Part shown: piece after piece, positions 46,457-54,275 of the stretch | Position numbering within the stretch: the stretch's first letter is position 1 | Layout: every line of letters begins with the position of its first letter | NCBI RefSeq assembly: GCF_009177095.1 | Contig: NZ_AP021861.1 | Location: 2,028,501 to 2,092,500 of the forward strand | Source: Lacipirellula parvula | GTDB taxonomy: Bacteria; Planctomycetota; Planctomycetia; Pirellulales; Lacipirellulaceae | Length of the DNA stretch: 64,000 nucleotides | Direction: 5' to 3' | Translations under genes and position numbers: made by a program | Notes under the pieces: generated by a model | What the model saw: the letters and a program-made list of their open reading frames with translations, nothing else | Told to the model about the DNA's origin: nothing | Database searches by the model: none

Positions 46457-46954
46457 TCACCCCTCCGGAAACTGCCGGCAGTACTCATACAGCGCCATCG
46501 TCGTCGCCGTCGCGACGTTGTAGCTGAACGGTAGCCCCCAGACCGGAATCTCGACGACGTCGTCGAGCAACTTCAGCAGATCGGGCGTTAGTCCCGTCCG
46601 CTCGTTGCCGATCACCAGCGCCGTCTTCCGCTGGAACTGGAAGTGATGCATGTCGTGCGAGTCGGTCGTCTGCTCGAGCCCAACCAGCCGGTAGCCTTCC
46701 TCGCGGAGTCGCTCCAGCACCGGCGGCAGCGTCCGCCGGACTTCAATCGTGATCGTATCGGCCCCGTCGCGAGCGATCTTGCGATCAAGACTCGCCTGAC
46801 CGGTGCAAATGATCCGGTCGAGCCCGCAGCAACTCGCCACCCGCGCGATCCGCGACAGGTTGATGTTGCTTCGCATCGGCGCACAGACGATGAGCAACTC
46901 GCGCGGGTGAGTGAGTTCACGGGGTGGTTTGTGACGTAAGTGTTCGAAACTCAT
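46457..46954 (-). CDS. SpoU/TrmH-family RNA 2'-O-methyltransferase
   Basis: SPOUT methyltransferase (165 aa). The S-adenosylmethionine-binding trefoil knot is recognised by ALVIGNERTGL (motif 2) and IPVWGLPFSYNVATATTMALYEY (motif 3), and motif 1 by NLSRIARVASCCGLD with Asn and Arg. It lacks the N-terminal L30e-like domain of RlmB, so it is of the short TrmL/TrmH type, acting on tRNA or rRNA. Target not assignable. Confidence 0.87.
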   Translation of the reverse strand: MSFEHLRHKPPRELTHPRELLIVCAPMRSNINLSRIARVASCCGLDRIICTGQASLDRKIARDGADTITIEVRRTLPPVLERLREEGYRLVGLEQTTDSHDMHHFQFQRKTALVIGNERTGLTPDLLKLLDDVVEIPVWGLPFSYNVATATTMALYEYCRQFPEG

Positions 46955-47003
46955 AGAGAGCGATTCTAGCAGGCTGCTTGGTTCTGTTCAGGAGAAGAAG
47001 ATT

Positions 47004-47253
47004 AACCGCCAAGGACGCCAAGGACGCCAAGGTTCGCCAAGGGAATGCGGGAATGTGAACCACAACGGCACGACGAGCACGACGAAAGGCAGGTTATGTC
47101 AGAGCTAAGTGTTCTCAAGCCGTATTTCTTTGCGCCTTCGCGCCTTTGCGTGAGACGATTCTGATTGAGATCTCACGCAAAGGCGCGAAGGCGCAAAGAA
47201 GAGCAGGGAAATAGCAGTTGCCCTTGGCGAACGTTGGCGTCCTTGGCGGTTCA
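47004..47253. repeat. Composite nested repeat, about 250 bp (copy 1)
   Basis: Outer arms: AACCGCCAAGGACGCCAAGG... (47004-47043) and its inverse (47221-47253), the left having one more AGGACGCCAA word. Inside, AACCACAACGGCACGACGAG with CACGACGAAAG (about 47058-47088), then a perfect 30-bp AAGGCGCGAAGG-family dyad (47126-47155 with 47171-47200). Homologous, module by module, to 53296-53527. It fills the gap before oppA; nothing else is seen there. Confidence 0.92.
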
Positions 47254-47391
47254 AATTGAAGCTCAGTAAGTTCTTTGCCCCGTCCTCTCCGTCCGGTAAG
47301 CTAACAACGGCGGTTCGCAGGCGTCGGCTGGGTGAATCAAGCATTCACGTACCTACCTACTCACTTACTCACCTAAACCACCCAGCCCATC

Positions 47392-49326
47392 ATGCCACTG
47401 GATGGCCGATCGCTGTTCCCCTGGATCGCCGGCATTGCGATTCTCGGCTCCATTGGCTGGGCCCTCAACCGTGGCCAACTTCCGCCTGCCGACTTCACGT
47501 TCATCAACGGCACGGAAGTCAAAAGCCTCGATCCCGCGATCGTTACCGGCCAGCCCGAGAACCGGATGATCAACGCCCTCTTCGAAGGGCTGACGAGCTG
47601 GAACCCCAAAACGCTCAAGCCCGAGCCAGGCGTCGCCGAGCGTTGGGACGTCTCCGAAGACCTGCTCACCTACACCTTCCACCTGCGGAAGGATGCGAAG
47701 TGGTCCGACGGCTCGCCGGTGACGGCCCACGACTTTATCTACTCGATGCGGCGGTTTCTCGACCCCCGCACCGCGGCCGAGTATTCGTACCAAGCGTGGT
47801 ACGTAAAGAACGCCAAACGCTACAGCGGCGGCGGCCGCGCGGTGCGGCCGGGCGACAACGTTGAGGTGGAACTCAACGTCGATCCCGACTCCTCGAACGC
47901 GCTCCGCGGCGAACTCGTGCATGGCAAGCTCGTTCGCATCGAAGATAAGAGCGGCCAGGAACTCACCGGCGAAGCGCTCGACAAGGCCGCCGCCGACGAG
48001 ACGCTGAAGATCGAAGACTGGGTCTTCGTCATCTCCACCGAAGCGGGCGAAGAACGCTTCCGCTACGCCGACGACGGGGCTGCCGCCGACAACGAGCCAG
48101 CGAAAGGCGAACGCCACGCACGGCAGATTCTGCTTGACCTGAAAGAAGTCGGCATGCGGGCAATCGACGATCACACGCTCGAGTTCACGCTCGAAAACCC
48201 GACGCCTTACTTCCTCACGCTCGTCGGCTTCTACCCGCTCTTCCCCGTGCAGCAAAAGTGCGTCGAAACCTTCGGCTCGCCCGATTGGACCGACGTCGAG
48301 AACATCGTTTGCAACGGCCCCTTCAAGCCGGAGTTCCGCCACTTGCGCGATCGGACCCGCGTCGTGAAGAACGAGCACTACTGGGATCGCGACAATGTCA
48401 AACTCAATAGCGTCGACTTCCTCGCCGTCGAGTCGAGCACCACGGCGCTCAACCTCTACCTCACCGGCGAGGTCGACTGGATTTACGACGTCCCCGCCTC
48501 GGCGCTGCGGACGTTGATGGCCGAGCGGCCGGTGCGAGACGATCTCAATCCGCAGCCGATGCTCAACACCTACTTCTATCTCCTCAACGTTAAACGCAAG
48601 CCATTCGACGACGTGCGGGTCCGCAAGGCGTTGTCGATGGCGATGGATCGCAATGAACTCACCCAAGTCCTGCTCGGCGCCGGCGAACTGCCGACCTACA
48701 GCCTCGTCCCGCCGGGGCTGCCCGGCTACGATCCGCCGCAGGGCCCGCACGAAGACGTTAAAGAGGCTCAGCGGCTCCTCGCTGAAGCGGGCTATCCGAA
48801 CGGACGCGGCTTCCCCGAGATCGAGATCCTTCACAACACGCACGAAGGCCATCACGCGATTGCCCAACTCATCCGCGACCAATGGCGGAAGAATCTCGGC
48901 ATTAGCGTCAAAACTCGCAACGAAGAGTGGGCCACCTTCAACGCCAGCCAGCGGCAACTCAAGTACGATGTCAGCCGCCGTGGCTGGATTGGCGACTACG
49001 CCGACCCCAACACGTTCCTCGACATGTTCGTTACCGGCGGCGAGAACAACTGCACCGGCTGGGGCAACGCCGAGTACGACCGACTGATCGCCGCCGCAGC
49101 GACCGAAACAGATTTCACGAAGCGGCTCGAACTCCTCCATCAGGCCGAAGCGATCCTCATGGACGAGCAGCCGATCATTCCGTTCTACAACTACGTCAGC
49201 AAGAACATGGTGAAGCCGACCATCCGCGGCTTTTACAACAACATTCAGGACACCCATCCGCTCTCGGCGATCTGGATCGACGCCGAAGAGAAGACGCCCA
49301 ATCCGTTCATGGAGGGCCGGGAATGA
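47392..49326 (+). CDS. oppA: Oligopeptide ABC transporter solute-binding protein
   Basis: Family 5 extracellular solute-binding protein (644 aa) that captures peptides for an ABC importer. N-terminal anchor helix LFPWIAGIAILGSIGWAL without a lipobox cysteine, so it may be membrane-tethered rather than lipid-anchored. Family blocks: GTEVKSLDPAIVTGQPENRM, then GVAERWDVSEDLLTYTFHLR and DDVRVRKALSMAMDRNEL. About 90 residues (137-225) are an insert compared with typical OppA, rich in charged residues. The stop overlaps the next start (ATGA). No Shine-Dalgarno sequence is seen. Confidence 0.92.
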   Translation: MPLDGRSLFPWIAGIAILGSIGWALNRGQLPPADFTFINGTEVKSLDPAIVTGQPENRMINALFEGLTSWNPKTLKPEPGVAERWDVSEDLLTYTFHLRKDAKWSDGSPVTAHDFIYSMRRFLDPRTAAEYSYQAWYVKNAKRYSGGGRAVRPGDNVEVELNVDPDSSNALRGELVHGKLVRIEDKSGQELTGEALDKAAADETLKIEDWVFVISTEAGEERFRYADDGAAADNEPAKGERHARQILLDLKEVGMRAIDDHTLEFTLENPTPYFLTLVGFYPLFPVQQKCVETFGSPDWTDVENIVCNGPFKPEFRHLRDRTRVVKNEHYWDRDNVKLNSVDFLAVESSTTALNLYLTGEVDWIYDVPASALRTLMAERPVRDDLNPQPMLNTYFYLLNVKRKPFDDVRVRKALSMAMDRNELTQVLLGAGELPTYSLVPPGLPGYDPPQGPHEDVKEAQRLLAEAGYPNGRGFPEIEILHNTHEGHHAIAQLIRDQWRKNLGISVKTRNEEWATFNASQRQLKYDVSRRGWIGDYADPNTFLDMFVTGGENNCTGWGNAEYDRLIAAAATETDFTKRLELLHQAEAILMDEQPIIPFYNYVSKNMVKPTIRGFYNNIQDTHPLSAIWIDAEEKTPNPFMEGRE

Positions 49327-50243
49327 TTACGTTCATCATTCGGCGCCTCTTCTGGCTAGTCGTCACGATGTGGGCGGTCTTCACCGTTTCGTTCATCTTA
49401 ATGCGAAGCGTCCCCGGCGGACCGTTCGACGGCGATCGGCAGGTTGCGCCGGAAATTAAGCGGAACATGGAGCGGCGCTACAACCTCGACAAGGAACTAC
49501 ACGAGCAGTACTTCATTGAGCTGAAACGGACGTTCCTCGAAGGCGATCTCGGCTTCTGCATGCGGCTGACCGACCGCAGCGTGAACTACGTGATCGCCCA
49601 AGGCTTGCCGATCTCGGCGGCGCTCGGCGTGCTGGCGCTCGCCTTTGCGATGACGTTCGGCCTGCTGACCGGCGTCGTCTCGGCGGCACGGCGAGGGAGT
49701 GCGCTCGACGTCGGCTTGCGACTCGTCGCGACGATCGGCATCGCGCTGCCGAGCTTCGTCGTCGCGACGATTTGCATCATGTTGTTCGTGTTCATGATTC
49801 CACTCTTCCCAGCTGCCGGTTGGGGAAGCGCGTCGCAACTCGTGCTGCCGGCGTTTTGCCTCGGCGCCCCGTACGCCGCGGAAGTCGCGCGGATCTCGCG
49901 TACGAGCTTGCTCGACGCCCTTTCGCAAGACTACATCCGCACCGCCCGGGCGAAGGGCCTCAGCAGCAGCCGTGTGATCCTCGTCCACGGCTTGCGAAAT
50001 TCGCTGCTGCCGGTCGTTTCGTTCCTCGGCCCCGCAGTGGCCGGCATTCTTACTGGCTCGCTCGTCGTCGAGACGGTGTTCGCGATCCCCGGGCTGGGAA
50101 TCTACTTCGTGAAAGCGGCCGAGCTCCGTGACTTCACCCTCGCGATGGGCGTGGTGCTGCTCTACACGCTCGTGCTCTACACGATGAACTTCCTCGTCGA
50201 CCTCTCCTACGCCTACCTCGATCCCCGCGTGGAGCTGGAATGA
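49323..50243 (+). CDS. oppB: Oligopeptide ABC transporter permease
   Basis: Inner-membrane permease of the OppB/DppB type (306 aa). N-terminal MITFIIRRLFWLVVTMWAVF and the GGPFD segment are typical, and the EAA-like cytoplasmic loop is RTARAKGLSSSRVILVHGLRN. It has six predicted helices. The gene overlaps oppA by four bases, so translation is coupled. Confidence 0.94.
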   Translation: MITFIIRRLFWLVVTMWAVFTVSFILMRSVPGGPFDGDRQVAPEIKRNMERRYNLDKELHEQYFIELKRTFLEGDLGFCMRLTDRSVNYVIAQGLPISAALGVLALAFAMTFGLLTGVVSAARRGSALDVGLRLVATIGIALPSFVVATICIMLFVFMIPLFPAAGWGSASQLVLPAFCLGAPYAAEVARISRTSLLDALSQDYIRTARAKGLSSSRVILVHGLRNSLLPVVSFLGPAVAGILTGSLVVETVFAIPGLGIYFVKAAELRDFTLAMGVVLLYTLVLYTMNFLVDLSYAYLDPRVELE

Positions 50244-50270
50244 CGGCGTTTGTATTTCATATGAATAAAG

Positions 50271-50360
50271 ATCTCACGCAAAGGCGCAAAGACGCAAAGA
50301 AGACTGCCAGCAAGTTGGGATGCTGCATTTCCTTCGCGCCTTTGCGCCTTTGCGTGAGAT
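50271..50360. repeat. AAGGCGCAAAG dyad between oppB and oppC (copy 4)
   Basis: Arms 50271-50299 and 50332-50360 with two mismatches (ATCTCACGCAAAGGCGCAAAG at the outer side). The word order in the inner part differs from copies 2, 3 and 5. It interrupts an otherwise compact operon. Confidence 0.9.
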
Positions 50361-50374
50361 AAAAAAAGAGCAGT

Positions 50375-51670
50375 ATGTCGACGCCAGACGCCAAATCGAC
50401 CGCCGGAACATCGCTCGCTCGCGATGCCTGGCGGCGGCTGCGCCGCGATTGGGCCGCCATGGCCGCGCTCGCCACGCTGGTGGTCGTCTGCTTGCTGGCT
50501 GCCATCACGCCGCTACTGCCGCTGCAGCCGCCCGATCGCGTGCAGACCGATTTGCAATATCGCCCGCCGACGCTCGCGCCGCTCTGGATCGACGGGTTTT
50601 CATTGAACCTCGAAGCGATTGAAACCGGCCCCGCCGAAGTCGCGGAACTCCGCGGCCAATTGCCAGAACTCGAGGCCGCTCACCGTAAGGCGACCGAGGC
50701 GTTTCGCACCGCCGAGCGCGAGCTTCCCGCCGACCTGCCGCCGCTCGAACGTGAAGCCGAGCTGGAACCATTGCGCACAGCTCGCAACGACGCCTTCGAA
50801 GCCCTGGTCCGCAAGCACAACGAAATCGACGACGTCATCCAATCGCCCTACGCTAAGGCTGGCTTCGCCGACCTCGGCCCGCTGAGCCGCTGGATGGTCC
50901 GCACCCGCTACGCGATATTCGGCGAGTCTCAGCTCAACTCGCTATGGGGCCGCGATATCTTCGGCCGCGATCTCCTCTCCCGTGTCTTCTGGGGCGCCCG
51001 CATCTCGCTGATGGTAGGGCTCGTGGCGACCGCAGTCTCGCTAGTCATCGGCGTCACCTACGGCGCCGTTGCCGGGTACTTCGGCGGTTGGCTCGACGAT
51101 GCAATGATGCGATTCGTCGATCTGCTCTACTCGATCCCGTTCATCTTCGTGGTGATCTTCATCATCACGATTCTCAACGACGACAGCACGCCCGAAAGTT
51201 GGGGCACGCGTCTCGCCTATCTCGGCCTCAACAAAATCACGGTCTTCTACCTCGTCGTCGGCGCCATCTACTGGCTGACGATGGCCCGCGTCGTTCGCGG
51301 CCAAGTGATCTCGCTGAAGACCGAGCCGTTCGTCGAGGCCGCCCGCTCGCTAGGCGCCGGCCACTGGCGGATCATCTTCCGCCATCTGCTGCCGAACGTC
51401 TCGAGCGTTGTGCTCGTTTACCTGACGCTTACCATCCCGCGGGTGATGCTCTTCGAAGCATTCCTCTCGTTCCTCGGCCTCGGCGTCGAAGCTCCCGACG
51501 TCTCCTGGGGCATGCTCGCCCGCGAGGGAATCAACGATCTCACCCCAGTAAAAATTTATTGGTGGCTCGTCCTCTTCCCCAGCCTCGCCCTCGGCGTGAC
51601 GCTGCTGGCCTTAAACTTCCTCGGCGACGGCGTCCGCGACGCGCTCGACCCGCGCATGAAAGACCGGTAG
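50375..51670 (+). CDS. oppC: Oligopeptide ABC transporter permease with coiled-coil insert
   Basis: OppC/DppC permease (431 aa; typical length about 300). First membrane segment at residues 26-50 (MAALATLVVVCLLAAITPLL). Then an insert of about 110 residues (60-165, e.g. ELRGQLPELEAAHRKATEAF), charged and heptad-like. The usual OppC core follows from LWGRDIFGRDLLSRVFWGAR, with EAARSLGAGHWRIIFRHLLP as the EAA loop. No ATPase gene (oppD, oppF) follows; the next gene is on the other strand. The ATPases must be encoded elsewhere. Confidence 0.92.
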   Translation: MSTPDAKSTAGTSLARDAWRRLRRDWAAMAALATLVVVCLLAAITPLLPLQPPDRVQTDLQYRPPTLAPLWIDGFSLNLEAIETGPAEVAELRGQLPELEAAHRKATEAFRTAERELPADLPPLEREAELEPLRTARNDAFEALVRKHNEIDDVIQSPYAKAGFADLGPLSRWMVRTRYAIFGESQLNSLWGRDIFGRDLLSRVFWGARISLMVGLVATAVSLVIGVTYGAVAGYFGGWLDDAMMRFVDLLYSIPFIFVVIFIITILNDDSTPESWGTRLAYLGLNKITVFYLVVGAIYWLTMARVVRGQVISLKTEPFVEAARSLGAGHWRIIFRHLLPNVSSVVLVYLTLTIPRVMLFEAFLSFLGLGVEAPDVSWGMLAREGINDLTPVKIYWWLVLFPSLALGVTLLALNFLGDGVRDALDPRMKDR

Positions 51671-51688
51671 GAGTAATGACGAATTCCC

Positions 51689-51797
51689 GAATGACGAATG
51701 GGAATAGAAGGCAGCGCCGTCCTCGCCAGCATTCGTCATTCGTCATTCGTCATTCGTCATTCGTCATTTGCTCATTTGCTCATTTGCTCATTTGCTC
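51689..51797. repeat. ATTCGTC and ATTTGCTC tandem arrays
   Basis: A CGAATGACGAATG arm (51689-51701) faces five exact tandem copies of ATTCGTC (51731-51765), followed directly by four tandem copies of ATTTGCTC (51766-51797). The second array encodes the last residues and the stop codon of the amidohydrolase on the other strand. Copy number may vary between strains. Confidence 0.93.
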
Positions 51798-53150
51798 ATT
51801 CTTCTTCGCGAGTAAATCAAGCGCAGCGGCCGTCAGCGTTCGCACGCCGGTCGTCAGCGTGCCGTCGATGTCGGGGTAGAACAGCGGCGAGTGGAGCGAC
51901 GGCGGCTGGACGGCCTCTTTCTCGTACTTGTCGAGCCGCGCCTGGTCGACGGCCCCCACAGAGATCATCAGAATCGGCACGCCCGCTCGGCCGTAGGCGC
52001 CGAAGTCTTCGCCTCCCATCGAGGGTTCCGACTCCTCCACCTTGTTTTTGCCCAGTTCCTTCTGAATCACCGGCTCCAACCGCTTCGCTAAGTCGGCGTC
52101 GTTCGCCAGGGCAGGGGTGCCGTCTGAAATGGTGATGTCCGGCTGCGGCGCTCCCGCACTCGCGGCAGCGGCGTTCGCCTTCCGTTTAATCGCATCAAGA
52201 ATCTGCTTCCGCACTTCGGGGGTGTAGCTCCGCACCGTGAGTTGCAGCGTGCAGTCGTCGCTGATGACGTTGTGCTTCGCCCCGCCGTGGATCGAACCGA
52301 CTGTCACCACCACCGGTTCGATCGGCTTCACCTCCCGGCTGGCGATCGTTTGTAGGTCGAGCACCAGCTTCGCCGCGATGACGATCGGGTCGATCGTCAT
52401 GTGCGGATAAGCGCCGTGACCCCCTTTGCCGTGGATGACGATATCGACGCTGTCGACGTTGGCCATCGCATAGCCTGGGCGCCACGCGACGTTGCCGGTC
52501 GGTCGGTCGGCGGCAACGTGCAGCGCGAGGGCGTAGTCTGGTTTCGGGAAGCGGCGGAACAACCCGTCGTCGAGCATCTTCTGCGCGCCGGCGCCTTTTT
52601 CTTCCGCAGGTTGGAAGATCGGCACAAGCGTTCCGCTCCACTGGTCGCGATGCGTTGCCAGATATTCGAGCGTCCCCATCAGCATCGTCATGTGCATGTC
52701 GTGCCCGCACGCGTGCATCACGCCGACCGTCGCCCCGCGCGCGTCGCGCACCTTGACTTGCGACGCGTACGGCAACCCCGTCTCTTCCACCACCGGCAGG
52801 CCGTCCATGTCGGCCCGCAGGAGCAGCGTCGGACCGGCGCCATTCTTCAGCACGCCGACAACGCCATGCCCGCCGACTTTCTCAGTGACTGTGAAGCCCA
52901 GTTTGCGAAGCGTCTCGGCCATCGTTGCCGCCGTTTTTTCCTCTTCGTGCGATAGTTCCGGCGCCTGATGGAGCGACTTGTAAAATTGGGTAAGCTCGGG
53001 CAACGCGCCTTGCACCCAGTCGCTCGCCGACTCGGCGCCGCTGGCGGGGGGGATGGCGCCAGCCAGCAGACACAAAAAGAGCCAAAACCCGTTGGCGAGG
53101 GAAAACAGGCGCGTTACACTTCGGGCATTCATTCGACTGCTCTTGTTCAT
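51780..53150 (-). CDS. Secreted M20-family amidohydrolase
   Basis: Metal-dependent amidohydrolase or carboxypeptidase of the M20D type (456 aa), similar to N-acyl-amino acid, hippurate and IAA-amino acid hydrolases. Signal peptide LFSLANGFWLFLCLLAGAIPPASGA. Metal ligands: the HACGHDMHMT block with Cys, PAEEKGAGA with catalytic Glu, and HVAADRPTGN; the lid domain has HGKGGHGAYPH. The end SEPSMGGEDFG has the last metal ligand. The C-terminus NEQMSK and stop are encoded in the ATTTGCTC tandem array. Start could also be 53132. Confidence 0.88.
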   Translation of the reverse strand: MNKSSRMNARSVTRLFSLANGFWLFLCLLAGAIPPASGAESASDWVQGALPELTQFYKSLHQAPELSHEEEKTAATMAETLRKLGFTVTEKVGGHGVVGVLKNGAGPTLLLRADMDGLPVVEETGLPYASQVKVRDARGATVGVMHACGHDMHMTMLMGTLEYLATHRDQWSGTLVPIFQPAEEKGAGAQKMLDDGLFRRFPKPDYALALHVAADRPTGNVAWRPGYAMANVDSVDIVIHGKGGHGAYPHMTIDPIVIAAKLVLDLQTIASREVKPIEPVVVTVGSIHGGAKHNVISDDCTLQLTVRSYTPEVRKQILDAIKRKANAAAASAGAPQPDITISDGTPALANDADLAKRLEPVIQKELGKNKVEESEPSMGGEDFGAYGRAGVPILMISVGAVDQARLDKYEKEAVQPPSLHSPLFYPDIDGTLTTGVRTLTAAALDLLAKKNEQMSK

Positions 53151-53295
53151 TGGAGCCGCTGTGAGTTCATCGCTCGCAGCGGCTCCTCTTATTTGGTGAA
53201 CGAAGCGTTCACGAACAAGCAGCAGCCCGCCGCGGCACGGCTGATTGTAATCCCCCACGCCGCCGGTGCCATTCTTCTCTGGCTGAGAAATGCCT

Positions 53296-53527
53296 CACCG
53301 CCAAGGACGCCAAGGTGCGCCAAGGAAATACAGGGGCGGTTGAACCACAACGGCACAACGAGCACAACGAAAGTCAGATCAAGCCAGAGAGAATTACTTT
53401 CAAGCCGTATTTCTTTTGCGCCTTCGCGCCTTTGCGTGAGATCAAAATCAGAAATGTCTCACGCAAAGGCGCGAAGGCGCAAAAGAAGATGGAGTACTTA
53501 TAGTCCCCCTTGGCGTCCTTGGCGGTT
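53296..53527. repeat. Composite nested repeat, about 232 bp (copy 2)
   Basis: Outer arms ACCGCCAAGGACGCCAAGG... (53296-53325) and its inverse (53508-53527). Inside, AACCACAACGGCACAACGAG with CACAACGAAAG (about 53343-53371), then a perfect 31-bp AAGGCGCGAAGG-family dyad (53411-53441 with 53457-53487). Matches 47004-47253 in order and in the linking text CAAGCCGTATTTCTTT. The gap 53151-53540 shows no gene. Confidence 0.92.
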
Positions 53528-53540
53528 CAATTCTTTCTCT

Positions 53541-54164
53541 TTAGCCCCACGCCCCGCTCGCCTTCAGCGCGAGTAGCTTCGGCACCACGCTCCGCAGCGC
53601 CCGCGCTCGGTGGCTGATCGCCCCCTTCACCAGCGGCCCCAGCTGGCCGAAGGTTTGGTGATACTCCACGACCTCGAAGAGCGGGTCATACCCGAACCCA
53701 TTCGTTCCCGCCGGTTCGAACACGATCCGGCCGCGGCAAATGTCGGCGCATTCCGTCCGAATCTCGCCCCGCGGATCGGCCACCGCCACGTGGCAAACGT
53801 AGTGGGCCGTCCGCTTGGCGAGCGACAGGTCGCCCAACTCCGCGAGCAGCTTCGCGTTGTTGTCGGCGTCGGTCGCGTTCTCGCCCGCATACCGCGCCGA
53901 GTAGACGCCAGGCCGGCCGTCGAGCGCATCGACGGCCAGTCCGCTGTCGTCCGCCATCACCCATGCGCCCAGATAGATCGCTTGCTCCGCCGCCTTCTTC
54001 CGCGCGTTGTAGGCGAACGTGTCGCCATCCTCAACCACGTCGAGAATCGGCCGCCCCGCCTCGCGCAGCGTCTGCACCTCGAACCCATACGGAGCGAGCA
54101 GCTCCTGCAGCTCGAGTCCCTTCTTGAGGTTGGTGGTACCGATGACAAGACGATGCGCGGCCAT
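53541..54164 (-). CDS. rdgB: XTP/dITP pyrophosphatase (RdgB/HAM1)
   Basis: Hydrolyses non-canonical purine triphosphates such as dITP and XTP to keep them out of DNA (207 aa). N-terminal VIGTTNLKKGLELQELL has the T-x-N-x-x-K signature. The ADDSGLAVDALDGRPGVYSARYA block and the NGFGYDPLFE and SHRARALR segments bind nucleotide and metal. Length normal. It faces a repeat-filled gap and the amidohydrolase. Confidence 0.94.
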   Translation of the reverse strand: MAAHRLVIGTTNLKKGLELQELLAPYGFEVQTLREAGRPILDVVEDGDTFAYNARKKAAEQAIYLGAWVMADDSGLAVDALDGRPGVYSARYAGENATDADNNAKLLAELGDLSLAKRTAHYVCHVAVADPRGEIRTECADICRGRIVFEPAGTNGFGYDPLFEVVEYHQTFGQLGPLVKGAISHRARALRSVVPKLLALKASGAWG

Positions 54165-54275
54165 AGTGCGTTCCCAGCGACGTGAGTGGAACGCATCATT
54201 GTAGCGCCGCCGGCGCTCAGGCAGAACCGCGAATCCGCCGCGGCTTGCCGACTTCAGCCGCTATTCCGGCTCGTA

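Noticed and set aside
47365-49257. A 630-codon open frame antisense to oppA
   Set aside because: It lies entirely opposite a well-supported gene, has no recognisable domain and reads as the codon-position shadow expected in GC-rich DNA.
51731-51797. CRISPR-like array
   Set aside because: The units are 7 and 8 bases in direct tandem without spacers, so this is a simple tandem repeat.
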